A stretch of DNA of 64,000 nt from Williamsia sp. DF01-3 (GTDB lineage Bacteria > Actinomycetota > Actinomycetes > Mycobacteriales > Mycobacteriaceae), in the NCBI RefSeq assembly GCF_023051145.1, contig NZ_JALKFS010000005.1, positions 4,791,733 through 4,855,732 on the forward strand, written 5' to 3'. Shown here one piece after another: positions 48,168 to 57,500 of the stretch; positions within the stretch are counted from its first letter, which is position 1, and the number at the start of each line of letters is the position of its first letter. The position numbers were made by a program, and so were the translations under genes. The notes below the pieces were generated by a model, which had not been told where the DNA came from, did not search any database, and worked only from the letters and a program-made list of their open reading frames with translations.

Positions 48168-49160
48168 TCAGGAGTTTTCGCGTGCCCTGACGTAGCCGGC
48201 CTGCTTGTCGACCACGTTCATCAGCGGTTCGCCTGCCATGTAGTGCTGCAGGTTCTGCAGGAACTGACCGGCCAGGTCATCGCCCCACCCGACCACATCC
48301 CCGCTCATGTGCGCGGAGATGTGCACGTTCTCCATCTCCCACAGCGGGTTCTCGGCGGGCAGCGGCTCGGTCTCGAACACGTCGAGCGAGGCGGCTCCTA
48401 TCGATCCCGTGCGCAACGCGTCGATGAGCGCCGTCTCGTCGACCAGCTCCCCTCTGCCCACGTTGACCAGGTGCGCGGTCGGTTTCATCGACGCCAGTAC
48501 CGCGGCGTCGATCATGCGGGCGGTCAGAGCAGTGAGCGGTGCGATGGCGACGACCACGTCGAAGTTGCCGACGTAGGAAGTCAGGTCTGCGGTGGCCCGC
48601 ACCACACCGAAGTCGGGGTCGTGCGCACGTTCGGTGCGACCCGCACCGCTTACCTGCAGGCCGGCTGCCCGCAGAAGGCGGGCGGTGGCGCGTCCGATCC
48701 CGCCGGTCCCGATGACAAGCACCGAACGTCCGGCAGTCCGGGTGGTGTCGCGGCGGATCCACCGCTTCTCCCGCTGGAGGGTTTTCGACAGATGCAGCTG
48801 CTTGTCCTCGGCGAGGATCGAGCCGAGGACGAACTCGGCGATGGGCCCGTCGAAGACCCCGTGGGCGTTGGTGACGGTCACGTCCGACCGGCGCACGTCG
48901 TCGAACAGCATGGCGTCGACGCCTGCTGCACAGACATGCACCCACCGGAGGTCATCTGCGGCCGACCAGTTGTCCCGTAAGGCCGCGGAGAAGAAGTCCC
49001 ACAACAGCAGAACGTCGGCACCGTCGAGCGCCTCACCCAGATCTGCGGTGGTGCATTCACGCACGGTCGCGATGTTGCGGATCTGCTCCAGGTTGCTGGG
49101 CGGGGCGAGTCCTTCGCGACCCAGGAGTGCGACCACCGGCGTTGTGTTCGGCGTTGCCAT
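48168..49160 (-). CDS. D-isomer-specific 2-hydroxyacid dehydrogenase, NAD(P)-dependent
   Basis: Reduces 2-oxoacids to D-2-hydroxyacids or the reverse. 330 residues; NAD site VLVIGTGGIGRATARLLRAAGLQV near residue 145, catalytic Arg in APLTALTARMIDA-region/NVGRGELVDETALIDAL, Glu nearby, and catalytic His in VHISAHMSGDV. Substrate unknown; it is closest in look to glyoxylate/hydroxypyruvate reductase-type members. Divergent from the catabolic operon starting at 49247, with the GntR box between them, so it may belong to the same regulon. Confidence 0.9.
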   Translation of the reverse strand: MATPNTTPVVALLGREGLAPPSNLEQIRNIATVRECTTADLGEALDGADVLLLWDFFSAALRDNWSAADDLRWVHVCAAGVDAMLFDDVRRSDVTVTNAHGVFDGPIAEFVLGSILAEDKQLHLSKTLQREKRWIRRDTTRTAGRSVLVIGTGGIGRATARLLRAAGLQVSGAGRTERAHDPDFGVVRATADLTSYVGNFDVVVAIAPLTALTARMIDAAVLASMKPTAHLVNVGRGELVDETALIDALRTGSIGAASLDVFETEPLPAENPLWEMENVHISAHMSGDVVGWGDDLAGQFLQNLQHYMAGEPLMNVVDKQAGYVRARENS

Positions 49161-49207
49161 GGGCCCAGATTAGGGCAGCCCGCCGAGCGTTCGTCGGCGA
49201 CTGTCCA

Positions 49208-49219
49208 ATTGTTGACAAT
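49208..49219. promoter_or_regulatory. GntR (FadR-type) operator, left end of catabolic locus
   Basis: ATTGT-TG-ACAAT, identical to the core of the site upstream of the gntR gene at 61122–61133. It lies 28 bp before the aminotransferase start, and contains TTGACA (49212–49217), so a bound repressor would overlap a −35 element. It is in the divergent gap with the D-hydroxyacid dehydrogenase gene. Confidence 0.75.
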
Positions 49220-49246
49220 CCATCAATCTGCCGTCACCGTGTACCC

Positions 49247-50509
49247 ATGAGCCGCGCCACCCTCAGCCCTGCCCTGAAACAAGCCACGCCGGTTGTCGTC
49301 GATCACGCGAAGGGGTCGTGGATCCGCGGCACGGACGGTCTCGACTACCTGGACTTCACCACCGGCATCGGCGTCACCAGCACCGGGCACTGCCATCCGA
49401 AAGTGGTTGCCGCAGCCCAGGAACAATGCGGCAAGATCATTCACGCGCAGTACACCACCGTGATGCACAAGCCGCTGCTCGAATTGACCGACAAGCTCGG
49501 TGATCATCTGCCCACCGGGCTCGACTCGGTGTTTTACGCCAACTCCGGATCCGAGGCCGTAGAGGCCGCGGTCCGGCTGGCGCGGATGGCCACAGCGCGA
49601 CCGAACATCGTTGTCTTCCAGGGCGGTTTCCATGGCCGCACCGTCGCTGCCGCGACACTGACCACCGCCGGAACCCGCTTCTCCGCAGGCTTCTCCCCCT
49701 TGATGGGCGGCGTGCACATGGCGCCCTTTCCGTACGCCTACCGGTACGGATGGGACGAGCAGACAGCAGTCGACTTCGCTCTCCGGGAACTCGACTATCT
49801 GTTCGCCTCACGCGTCGCCCCCGATGACACCGCAGCGTTTCTCATCGAACCGGTGCTGGGTGACGGCGGATACCTGCCCACCCCGCCGGCATTCCTCGAG
49901 GGCCTCCGCGAGCGCGCCGATCGATACGGCATCGTCCTCATCCTCGACGAGGTCCAGGCAGGCGTCGGGCGCACCGGTAAGTTCTGGGGGCATCAGCACA
50001 CCGACGGCCTGATTCCCGACATCCTCATCACAGCCAAGGGCATCGCCTCCGGGTTCCCGATCTCGGCCATCGCCGCAGCCCGCGACCTGATGGCGAAGGC
50101 GTGGCCGGGTTCCCAGGGCGGCACCTATGGCGGCAATGCGGTCGCCGCGGCCGCAGGCGTCGCGACGCTGGAGGTGATCGCCGAGGAGAACCTCGTCGAC
50201 AACGCGCGCATCCGGGGCGACCAGATGCTCCGCGGACTGGCCGAGCTGGCTCCGAAGTTCCCGCAGATCGGCAACGTCCGCGGGATCGGTCTCATGGCCG
50301 GCATCGAGTTCGTCGACGATGCGGGCGCGCCCGACAGTGTTTCGGCAGCCGCCGTGCAGCAAGCGTGCATACCCGAGAAGCTGCTGACGCTGACGTGTGG
50401 ACCGATGGGCAACGTTGTTCGCCTCATCCCCGCACTGGTGATCTCAGAAGACGAAATGGCCACGGGTCTGAACAGATTCGAGGCCGCCTTGACCGCGGCA
50501 CTGGGATAG
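49247..50509 (+). CDS. Class III aminotransferase (omega-amino acid / diaminobutyrate type)
   Basis: PLP enzyme of 420 residues that moves a terminal amino group to 2-oxoglutarate or pyruvate, making a semialdehyde. Motifs: GTDGLDYLDFTTGIGVTSTGH, YANSGSEAVEAAVRLAR, GGFHGRT, LILDEVQAGVGRTGKFWG and the PLP lysine in ILITAKGIASGFPISA. First gene of a six-gene operon; 8 bp separates it from the next. In ectoine degradation this would be the DoeD step (diaminobutyrate to aspartate semialdehyde); a 4-aminobutyrate role is the alternative. ATG 49247 is chosen over the upstream frame because the conserved domain begins there. Confidence 0.92.
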   Translation: MSRATLSPALKQATPVVVDHAKGSWIRGTDGLDYLDFTTGIGVTSTGHCHPKVVAAAQEQCGKIIHAQYTTVMHKPLLELTDKLGDHLPTGLDSVFYANSGSEAVEAAVRLARMATARPNIVVFQGGFHGRTVAAATLTTAGTRFSAGFSPLMGGVHMAPFPYAYRYGWDEQTAVDFALRELDYLFASRVAPDDTAAFLIEPVLGDGGYLPTPPAFLEGLRERADRYGIVLILDEVQAGVGRTGKFWGHQHTDGLIPDILITAKGIASGFPISAIAAARDLMAKAWPGSQGGTYGGNAVAAAAGVATLEVIAEENLVDNARIRGDQMLRGLAELAPKFPQIGNVRGIGLMAGIEFVDDAGAPDSVSAAAVQQACIPEKLLTLTCGPMGNVVRLIPALVISEDEMATGLNRFEAALTAALG

Positions 50510-50517
50510 CGGGGGTG

Positions 50518-53496
50518 ATGGACCCCGAACTGTCCGGCTCCCGTGTCGCCGCTGATCTACAAGCGCTCGGGCTGAGCGCCGACGCCTCGTCTCGCCGTCT
50601 CACCGAATACTCCTACGACGCCTCGAACTACCGACTCAAGCCCCTCACGGTGGTCTTCCCTCGGGACGATCGCGAGGTGGCTGCGGTGGCCGCCTACTGC
50701 CACCGGCATCACCTGACGCTCACCGCCCGCGGTGGCGGAACGGGCATGGGCGGCAACGCGATCGGGACCGGCGTGGTGCTGGACTTCTCCCGGCACATGA
50801 ACAGACTCATCTCCGTCGATCCGCACGGCAGGACGGCGGTGGCGCAGGCCGGCATGGTGCTCACCACCCTGCAGCACCAGGTCGCGGCCCAGACAGACGG
50901 TGAACTGACCTTTGCACCGGACCCCTCGAGCCAGTCCCGGGCAACCCTCGGCGGGGCCATCGGCAACGACGCATGCGGCAACCACTCGGTGCGCCACGGG
51001 CGCACCACCGACCACGTCGAGGCACTGAACCTGGTCACGGCCGATGGACTGCGCCTCACCGCATTCCGAGACGGGTTGAGCGCAACCGACCCCTCCGACA
51101 CCGAAGCGGTGGCCCGGGCAGCCCAACTGAGTGCGGCGATGCGCGAGCTCACGGCGGCGAACATGGCCATCCTGCGAACCGAGATGGACCGGATCCCACG
51201 CCAGGTGTCCGGCTACCACCTCGGTAAGTTGCTGCCCGAAAACGGTTTTGATGTGGCCCGCGCCCTGGTCGGCACCGAAGGCACCTGCGCGATCGTGGTC
51301 TCGGCCACCGTTCGTCTCGTGCCCGCGCCCACCAGCGCGCTTCTCCTCTGTCTCGGCTACCGCAACGTGGTGGACGCCGCCCGCGACGTACCGACCCTGC
51401 TCGAGTTCAAGCCCTCGGCCATCGAAGGTATCGACGAGCGCATCGTCGAGACGATGCAAGCGCGTCGAGGCGATGACTCGGTGGTGGGTCTGCCACAGGG
51501 AAATGCCTGGCTGTACGTGGATCTCGACGAAGAGAGCAGCTCGAACGTGCCTCAGGCGGCGCAGGACCTTCTCGACAAGCTCTACACAAACGGTCGACTG
51601 GTGGACGGCCGGACCGTGCCCGACCGGCAGCAACGGGTCTCGCTGTGGCGTATCCGCGAGGACGGTGCCGGATTGTCGTCACGGCTGGTGGCACCGCAGC
51701 AGGTGAACCCCGAAGACGGTGGCGACGGCGGCAGCTACGAATCCTGGCCCGGCTGGGAGGATTCGGCCGTTGCCCCCGAAAGGCTGGCCGACTATCTGGA
51801 AGGGTTCACCGCACTGCTCGATCACCACGGACTGACCGGTGTCATGTACGGACACTTCGGCGCCGGGTGCATGCATGTCCGGATCACCTTCGACCTCCGC
51901 AGTACGCATGGCCGAGCGGTGATGAGGAAGTTCTGTCGTGACGCCGCCGAACTCGTTGTGCGTCATGGTGGCTCGCTGTCGGGCGAACACGGCGATGGCC
52001 GGGCCCGCTCGGAGCTGTTGCCCCTGATGTACTCGCCCCAGATGATCGAGGCCTTCGGTGCCTTCAAGCGCATCTGGGATCCGGCAGGCATCCTCAACCC
52101 CGGCAGCATCGTCGATCCGGACCCCATCGATGCGAATCTTGTGCTCGCCGGTGTGCCCAGTCGCGTATGGCGAACCAGTTTTGATCTCGGCACGCCCGGG
52201 ACGCGGGACGATGGGCAGCCGGGCCTCGACCCCTTTGTGCACGCCGTCCAGGGGTGTATCGGTGTCGGTCGCTGCCGATCGGATTCGGGTGGCGTGATGT
52301 GCCCCAGCTATCGCGCCACCCGCGACGAGAAGGACTCCACGCGCGGCCGGGCCCGCGTCCTGCAAGAGATGGTGCGCACGGCACCCGACATCGAATCAGG
52401 CTGGCGCGACGAGGATTCTCGCGAAGCCCTCGACCTGTGCTTGTCATGCAAGGCGTGTTCGACCGATTGCCCGGTGGGCGTCGACATGGCCACGTACAAG
52501 TCCGAGTTCTTCTCCAACTACTACCGGCGGCGCCTGCGACCACTGTCGCATTATTCGCTCGGATGGATGCCTGCCTGGCTCGGCGCCGCCACGGCTCTGG
52601 CCCCCGTCATCAACAGGATGCTGGCGGGCCGCCTCGCCGGTCCCGCATCCCGGGCCGGCGGGCTTGATCCGCGACGCACCATGCCCGCCTTCGCCACCCG
52701 CACACAGGTGCACACCGCGATGGCCGGTCTACGCACCGACCCGGCGTCCGACGTGGTGCTGTTCGTCGACTCGTTCACCAAGGCGTTCCGGCCACACGTC
52801 GCCGGTGCCGCGGCGCGGGTCCTGGAATCGGGAGGCCAGACCGTGAGCTGTTCGGCCGACCAATGTTGCGCGCTCACGTGGATCTCCACCGGGCAACTCG
52901 ATCACGCGCGAAAGGTGCTGATCCGTACCGCCGCTGCTCTCGACGACGGCACCGACCGGCCGATTGTGGTGCCCGAACCGAGCTGCGCCGCAGCACTGCG
53001 CAAGGACCTCCCGGAGTTGGTGCACAGCGAGGTCGCCCGCCGGGTGGCTTCACGGGTTCGGAGTTTCGCCGACGAGGTGGGCCATCTACTCGACGACGGG
53101 TGGGAACCACCCGTGCCGTTGCCCGCGGACGTCGTCGTGCAGACCCACTGCCACGAGTACTCGGCGTTCGGGCCCACCGTGCAGCAATCGGTTCTGCGCA
53201 GACTCGGGGCGACCAAGGTCGAGCAGGCCGACGGATGCTGCGGTGTGGCAGGCAATTTCGGCTTCGAAAAAGGTCACTACGACGTCAGCATGGGCGTGGC
53301 CGAACAGGCGCTCGCCCCAGCGCTGCGTGCCCGGGACCAATCCACACCGGTCCTCACCGACGGATTCAGCTGTGCGATGGCCGTTTCGCACCTCTCTGCC
53401 ACCGACGACACCGTGCCTGCCGTCGAATCGGTCCACCTGGCCGAATTACTCGACCCGGCGCAATCATCCGAGACCACCAAGGAGGTTCGACCATGA
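50518..53496 (+). CDS. FAD-linked and Fe-S D-2-hydroxyacid dehydrogenase (YdiJ/GlcD–GlcF fusion type)
   Basis: 992-residue oxidoreductase: FAD-binding type 4 domain (TARGGGTGMGGNAIGTGVVLD, residues about 75–95), FAD-oxidase C-domain (GEHGDGRARSELLPLMYSP), a two-cluster ferredoxin part (CIGVGRCRSDSGGVMCPSYR; CLSCKACSTDCPVGVDMATYK), and C-terminal CCG domains (CCALTW, DGCCGVAGNFGF). The layout and length match E. coli YdiJ, a D-2-hydroxyglutarate dehydrogenase. Substrate here is unknown. Starts ATG 50518 and overlaps the next gene by ATGA. It is not part of known ectoine pathways, which makes it the odd member of the operon. Confidence 0.92.
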   Translation: MDPELSGSRVAADLQALGLSADASSRRLTEYSYDASNYRLKPLTVVFPRDDREVAAVAAYCHRHHLTLTARGGGTGMGGNAIGTGVVLDFSRHMNRLISVDPHGRTAVAQAGMVLTTLQHQVAAQTDGELTFAPDPSSQSRATLGGAIGNDACGNHSVRHGRTTDHVEALNLVTADGLRLTAFRDGLSATDPSDTEAVARAAQLSAAMRELTAANMAILRTEMDRIPRQVSGYHLGKLLPENGFDVARALVGTEGTCAIVVSATVRLVPAPTSALLLCLGYRNVVDAARDVPTLLEFKPSAIEGIDERIVETMQARRGDDSVVGLPQGNAWLYVDLDEESSSNVPQAAQDLLDKLYTNGRLVDGRTVPDRQQRVSLWRIREDGAGLSSRLVAPQQVNPEDGGDGGSYESWPGWEDSAVAPERLADYLEGFTALLDHHGLTGVMYGHFGAGCMHVRITFDLRSTHGRAVMRKFCRDAAELVVRHGGSLSGEHGDGRARSELLPLMYSPQMIEAFGAFKRIWDPAGILNPGSIVDPDPIDANLVLAGVPSRVWRTSFDLGTPGTRDDGQPGLDPFVHAVQGCIGVGRCRSDSGGVMCPSYRATRDEKDSTRGRARVLQEMVRTAPDIESGWRDEDSREALDLCLSCKACSTDCPVGVDMATYKSEFFSNYYRRRLRPLSHYSLGWMPAWLGAATALAPVINRMLAGRLAGPASRAGGLDPRRTMPAFATRTQVHTAMAGLRTDPASDVVLFVDSFTKAFRPHVAGAAARVLESGGQTVSCSADQCCALTWISTGQLDHARKVLIRTAAALDDGTDRPIVVPEPSCAAALRKDLPELVHSEVARRVASRVRSFADEVGHLLDDGWEPPVPLPADVVVQTHCHEYSAFGPTVQQSVLRRLGATKVEQADGCCGVAGNFGFEKGHYDVSMGVAEQALAPALRARDQSTPVLTDGFSCAMAVSHLSATDDTVPAVESVHLAELLDPAQSSETTKEVRP

Positions 53497-55001
53497 CGAC
53501 ATCCACCGAAACACCACCCGCCGCTCAGAACACCGAACGGCGTACCAGGGCAGCCGAGCTGATCGCTTCACTGCCCAGCGGCCTGTACATCGGCGGCGAA
53601 TGGGGCCAAGCAGCAGACGGCGCCACCTTCGCGGTCGAGAACCCCGCCACCGGTGAGGTCGTCGCCCACGTCGCCAAGGGTGCACAGGCCGATGCCGCTG
53701 CGGCCATCGAGTCGGCCGCGGCCACCCAGAAGAGCTGGGCAGCAACACCGCCGCGCGCACGCAGCGACATCCTCCGCCGGGCATACGAATTGATCCTCGA
53801 ACGACAGGAGGATCTGGCGCTGATCATGACCACCGAGATGGGCAAGCCTCTGGCCGAGGCGCGAGGTGAAGTGGCCTATGGCGCAGAGTTCTTCCGGTGG
53901 TTCTCCGAAGAGGCGGTCCGCATCGACGGTGGTCACACCACCACCGGCGACGGTGCAAACCGCATCCTGGTGACGAAGGAACCGGTGGGACCATGCATCC
54001 TCATCACCCCGTGGAACTTCCCACTGGCGATGGGCACCCGCAAGATCGGGCCTGCGATCGCAGCCGGCTGCACCATGGTGTTCAAGCCTGCCGAACTCAC
54101 CCCGCTCACAACGCTTGCCCTCACCGAGATCCTCACACTCGCCGGCTTGCCTGCCGGTGTGCTGAACGTGGTCACCACCGACGACCCCGGTTCCGTGGTG
54201 GAGACCTGGATGGACAGCGGCCTGGCCCGCAAGGTCAGCTTCACCGGTTCCACCCAGGTCGGAAAGTTGCTGCTGGAGCAGGCATCTCGGACCGTGATGC
54301 GCACATCGATGGAACTGGGCGGCAACGCACCGTTCATCGTCTGCCCCGATGCCGACCTCGACAAGGCCGTCGGCGGCGCAATCGTCGCCAAGATGCGCAA
54401 CATGGGTGAGGCCTGCACGGCGGCCAACCGGATGTTCGTGCATCGCAGCGTGGCCGACGAGTTCGCCACGAAGCTGGCCGAACGGATGGGCGCGTTGAAC
54501 GTCGGTGACGGCGTGGACGAGGGCACCCATGTGGGGCCGCTCGTCGAGCGCAAGGCCGTCGACAAGGTCCGCACCCTGGTCTCGGACGCCGTCGAACGAG
54601 GGGCCACCGTGGTGGTGGGCGGTCAAGAGGGCGCTGATGCCGGCTACTTCTATCAGCCGACGGTGCTTTCGGGCGTTGACCCGCAGTCCGAGCTGATGGG
54701 CACCGAGATCTTCGGGCCGGTGGCACCGGTCATCCCCTACGACACCGAAGAGGAGGTGATCGAGATGGCCAACAACACTCCCTGGGGTTTGGTCGGCTAT
54801 CTGTTCACCCAAGACGTCGATCGTGGACTGCGGATGTCGTCGGCACTCGAAGTCGGAATGGTGGGCCTCAACACAGGTTTGGTCTCCAACCCTGCAGCAC
54901 CCTTCGGTGGGGTGAAACAATCCGGATTGGGCCGCGAAGGCGGCCGGGTCGGGATCGAGGAGTTCCTCGAGATCAAGTATCTCGCCATACCGAGGACCTG
55001 A
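53493..55001 (+). CDS. NAD(P)-dependent succinate/aspartate-semialdehyde dehydrogenase
   Basis: Aldehyde dehydrogenase of 502 residues that oxidises a short-chain semialdehyde to the acid. Catalytic Glu in MRTSMELGGNAPF, catalytic Cys in MGEACTAANRMFVH, Asn in ITPWNFPLAMGTRKIGPAIA, and NAD pocket SFTGSTQVGKLL. Closest in look to GabD-type SSADH, the group to which DoeC (aspartate-semialdehyde dehydrogenase of ectoine catabolism) also belongs. Start ATG 53493 overlaps the preceding stop; GGAGG precedes it by 8 nt. It would oxidise the product of the class III aminotransferase. Confidence 0.94.
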   Translation: MTTSTETPPAAQNTERRTRAAELIASLPSGLYIGGEWGQAADGATFAVENPATGEVVAHVAKGAQADAAAAIESAAATQKSWAATPPRARSDILRRAYELILERQEDLALIMTTEMGKPLAEARGEVAYGAEFFRWFSEEAVRIDGGHTTTGDGANRILVTKEPVGPCILITPWNFPLAMGTRKIGPAIAAGCTMVFKPAELTPLTTLALTEILTLAGLPAGVLNVVTTDDPGSVVETWMDSGLARKVSFTGSTQVGKLLLEQASRTVMRTSMELGGNAPFIVCPDADLDKAVGGAIVAKMRNMGEACTAANRMFVHRSVADEFATKLAERMGALNVGDGVDEGTHVGPLVERKAVDKVRTLVSDAVERGATVVVGGQEGADAGYFYQPTVLSGVDPQSELMGTEIFGPVAPVIPYDTEEEVIEMANNTPWGLVGYLFTQDVDRGLRMSSALEVGMVGLNTGLVSNPAAPFGGVKQSGLGREGGRVGIEEFLEIKYLAIPRT

Positions 55002-55050
55002 TCAGACCGGCAACATCGCGAACATTCACCGAAAGGTGTGAGGACACAGT

Positions 55051-56244
55051 ATGTATCTCGGATCGCAGCTGTTCACCGACGCCGAATACGAGCAGCGGCT
55101 GGCGGCTGTCCGCAAGGTGATGGACCGGCAGGGGCTGTCGGCGATCATCGTCACGGACCCGGCCAACATCTTCTATCTCATCGGGTACAACGCGTGGTCC
55201 TTCTACACCCCACAGATGTTGTTCGTTCCGATGGACGGCGACATGGTCTTCTTCGCGCGCGACATGGACGCTCGGGGTGCGCATCGCACCACCTGGCTGC
55301 CCGACGAGCAGATCGTCGGCTATCCCGAGAGCTACATCCACAGGCCCCACGTGCATCCGTTCGATTGGGTGGCATTCGCTTTGCGGCAACGCCATCTGAT
55401 CGCGCCGGCGTCGCGAGGTGGCTCCGTCGGCTTGGAGATGGACTCGCACTTCTTCTCCCCCAAGGCGTATCGGGCGCTGTTCAACGCGATCCCGGAGTGG
55501 AAGCTGGTGGACTGCTTCGAGCTCGTGAACTGGGTGAGGTCCGTCAAGTCGGACGCCGAGGTTCAGCTGATGCGGCAGGCGGGCATGGTGTGCTCGGAGG
55601 CGATGCGCGCGGCCATCGACACCATCGACATCGGGGTGCGGCAGTGTGATGCCGCAGCGGCGATCTCGCAGGCGCAGATCACCGGTACCGATCAATTCGG
55701 CGGCGACTACCCGGCCATTGTGCCGATGATGCCGACGGGCGAAGCAGCCGACACTCCCCATCTCACTTGGCATCAGGGCACTTTCGTCGGCGGTGAGGCA
55801 GTGGTGGTCGAGCTGACGGGCGCCCACAACCGCTACCACTGCCCTCTCGCCCGCACCGTGTCACTCGGACCGGTGAACAAGGATGTCGACTACGTTGCCG
55901 GAGCCACCGCAGAGGGCCTCAACAACGTTCTCGACGCCATCGCACCGGGGGTACCGACGCGGGAGCTCGCTTCCACGTGGAACTGGACCCTGGCCAAGTA
56001 CGGACTCGAAAAGCCATCCCGGCTCGGCTATTCGATCGGTATCGGCTACCCACCCGACTGGGGTGAGCGCACCATCAGCATCCGGACCGAGGACGAGACG
56101 ATCCTCGAGGAGAACATGACATTTCACATCGTGTGTGGAATGTGGATGGACGGCTACGGATTCGAGTTGTCCGAGTCGGTGCGGGTGAGCGCGACCGGGG
56201 TCGAGACGTTCACCAGCTTTCCGCGAGACCTGATCCGCAAGTGA
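55051..56244 (+). CDS. doeA: M24 pita-bread hydrolase, ectoine hydrolase (DoeA/EutD)-like
   Basis: 397 residues: creatinase N-terminal domain (1 to about 165) and M24 catalytic domain. It has the hallmark text I know from EutD/DoeA: TDPANIFYLIGYNAWSFY, GGDYPAIVPMMPTG, APHLTW-like DTPHLTWHQG, HNRYHCPLARTVSLG and GYSIGIGYPPDWGERTISIR. The two Asp metal ligands of true aminopeptidases (DxGAxxxxYxSD) are replaced here by ELTGAHNRYHCPLAR, as in DoeA and creatinase, so it is a metal-independent amidohydrolase rather than a peptidase. DoeA opens the ectoine ring to N-acetyl-diaminobutyrate. Creatinase is the main alternative. RBS GAAAGGTGTGAGGAC precedes ATG 55051. Confidence 0.82.
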   Translation: MYLGSQLFTDAEYEQRLAAVRKVMDRQGLSAIIVTDPANIFYLIGYNAWSFYTPQMLFVPMDGDMVFFARDMDARGAHRTTWLPDEQIVGYPESYIHRPHVHPFDWVAFALRQRHLIAPASRGGSVGLEMDSHFFSPKAYRALFNAIPEWKLVDCFELVNWVRSVKSDAEVQLMRQAGMVCSEAMRAAIDTIDIGVRQCDAAAAISQAQITGTDQFGGDYPAIVPMMPTGEAADTPHLTWHQGTFVGGEAVVVELTGAHNRYHCPLARTVSLGPVNKDVDYVAGATAEGLNNVLDAIAPGVPTRELASTWNWTLAKYGLEKPSRLGYSIGIGYPPDWGERTISIRTEDETILEENMTFHIVCGMWMDGYGFELSESVRVSATGVETFTSFPRDLIRK

Positions 56245-56270
56245 CCTGATGAGAAGTGAGAGGTGACCGC

Positions 56271-57500
56271 ATGACCGCAACCGATCTGTCCCACTCCAGC
56301 CGCACCTTCCCGCTGGCCGGCCGGGCCAAAGATCTGGTCGGGTCGATGATCGACTCGTCGACGTCGCTGCTCGCCACGCAGAAGCACGACATCGTCCGCT
56401 TCGCGATGGGTTCGCCCGCCGACGAAGCGGTACCCGCCGACGAGTTCCGCGAGATAGCCGGCAGCATCCTCGACCACACGTCGTTCACCTACGGCGCTTC
56501 CGAGGGCGAGCCGCGCCTGCTCGATCTACTGGTCAAATACCTTGCCGGCACACCTGATCCGGCCTCCGAGGATCGGCTCGTCATCACCACCGGCGGTATG
56601 CAGGGACTCGATCTGGCCTGCAAGTTGTTCGTCGACCCCGGCGATCTGGTGATCGTCGAGTCGCCCACGTACACCAACGGAAGCGCCACCGCCCTGTCGT
56701 ACGGGGCTCAGCTACTCGAGGTGCCGGTGGACGACGAGGGACTCATGGTGGACCAGCTTCCGGATCTGGTCGCGCGAACTCATCGAACCCCCAAGGCCAT
56801 CTACACCATCCCCAACTTCCAGAACCCGAGTGGCGTCACCTTGTCGCTGGAACGGCGAATCGCGTTGCTGGAGTTGGCCCACAAGTGGGGCGCGGTCATC
56901 ATCGACGACGATCCGTACGCACTGCTGCGGTTCTCCGGCGAGGACATCCCCACGTTCCGGACCCTGAGTCCCGATGACCCACTGCTCTTTTCGGTGCGCA
57001 CGTTCTCGAAGATCCTGGCGCCGGGATGGCGCGTCGGATGGGTGGACGCCGACCCCGCTCTGCGGCAACTGCTGATCAACGGCAAGCAGGCGATGGACAC
57101 ATGTACCAACGTGCCCAACCAGCACATCGTGGCCGAGTACATCTCGCGTGGCGGGTTGGAGGACCATCTGGTGATGCTCCGCGACCTGTACCGCATTCGT
57201 CGGGACGCGATGATCGCCTCTCTGCAGACACATCTGGGCGATGAGGTGGCCACCACACATCCCGAGGGTGGCTTCTTCCTCTGGGTGACATTGCAAGGGA
57301 AGTATGCCGGTATCGACACCCGCGAGCTGTTCGAGATCGCCCTGGCCGAAGGTGTTGCGTTCATTCCGGGGCCGGCGCTGTCGCCCGGTGGCCACTACCG
57401 CAACGCGCTGCGGCTGTGCTTTGCATCCAGCACACCCGACCGCATCGACGAGGGTGTGAAGCGGCTGCGAACCGCACTGGATCTGGCACTGGCGGCATGA
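56271..57500 (+). CDS. Class I/II aminotransferase (2-aminoadipate/MocR-type catalytic domain)
   Basis: 409-residue fold-type I PLP enzyme: YGASEGEPRLLDLLVKYL, TTGGMQGLDLACKLFVDPGD, PNFQNPSGVTLSLERR, DDDPYALLRF, and PLP lysine in VRTFSKILAPGWRVGWV. It resembles LysN-type 2-aminoadipate transaminases and the effector domain of MocR regulators, but carries no DNA-binding domain. In Proteobacteria the ectoine regulator EnuR is a MocR protein; here a free-standing enzyme occupies its place. A likely role is transamination of aspartate or another alpha-amino product. RBS AGAGGTG; overlaps the next gene by ATGA. Confidence 0.9.
   Translation: MTATDLSHSSRTFPLAGRAKDLVGSMIDSSTSLLATQKHDIVRFAMGSPADEAVPADEFREIAGSILDHTSFTYGASEGEPRLLDLLVKYLAGTPDPASEDRLVITTGGMQGLDLACKLFVDPGDLVIVESPTYTNGSATALSYGAQLLEVPVDDEGLMVDQLPDLVARTHRTPKAIYTIPNFQNPSGVTLSLERRIALLELAHKWGAVIIDDDPYALLRFSGEDIPTFRTLSPDDPLLFSVRTFSKILAPGWRVGWVDADPALRQLLINGKQAMDTCTNVPNQHIVAEYISRGGLEDHLVMLRDLYRIRRDAMIASLQTHLGDEVATTHPEGGFFLWVTLQGKYAGIDTRELFEIALAEGVAFIPGPALSPGGHYRNALRLCFASSTPDRIDEGVKRLRTALDLALAA

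Noticed and set aside
55051-56244. Annotation as Xaa-Pro aminopeptidase or creatinase
   Set aside because: Metal ligands of aminopeptidases are missing, and several segments match DoeA/EutD better than creatinase; creatinase is kept as an alternative only, since no sarcosine-metabolism genes are nearby.
56271-57500. MocR-type regulator
   Set aside because: No winged-helix domain is encoded before the aminotransferase domain; the start is fixed by a good ribosome site, so it is an enzyme.
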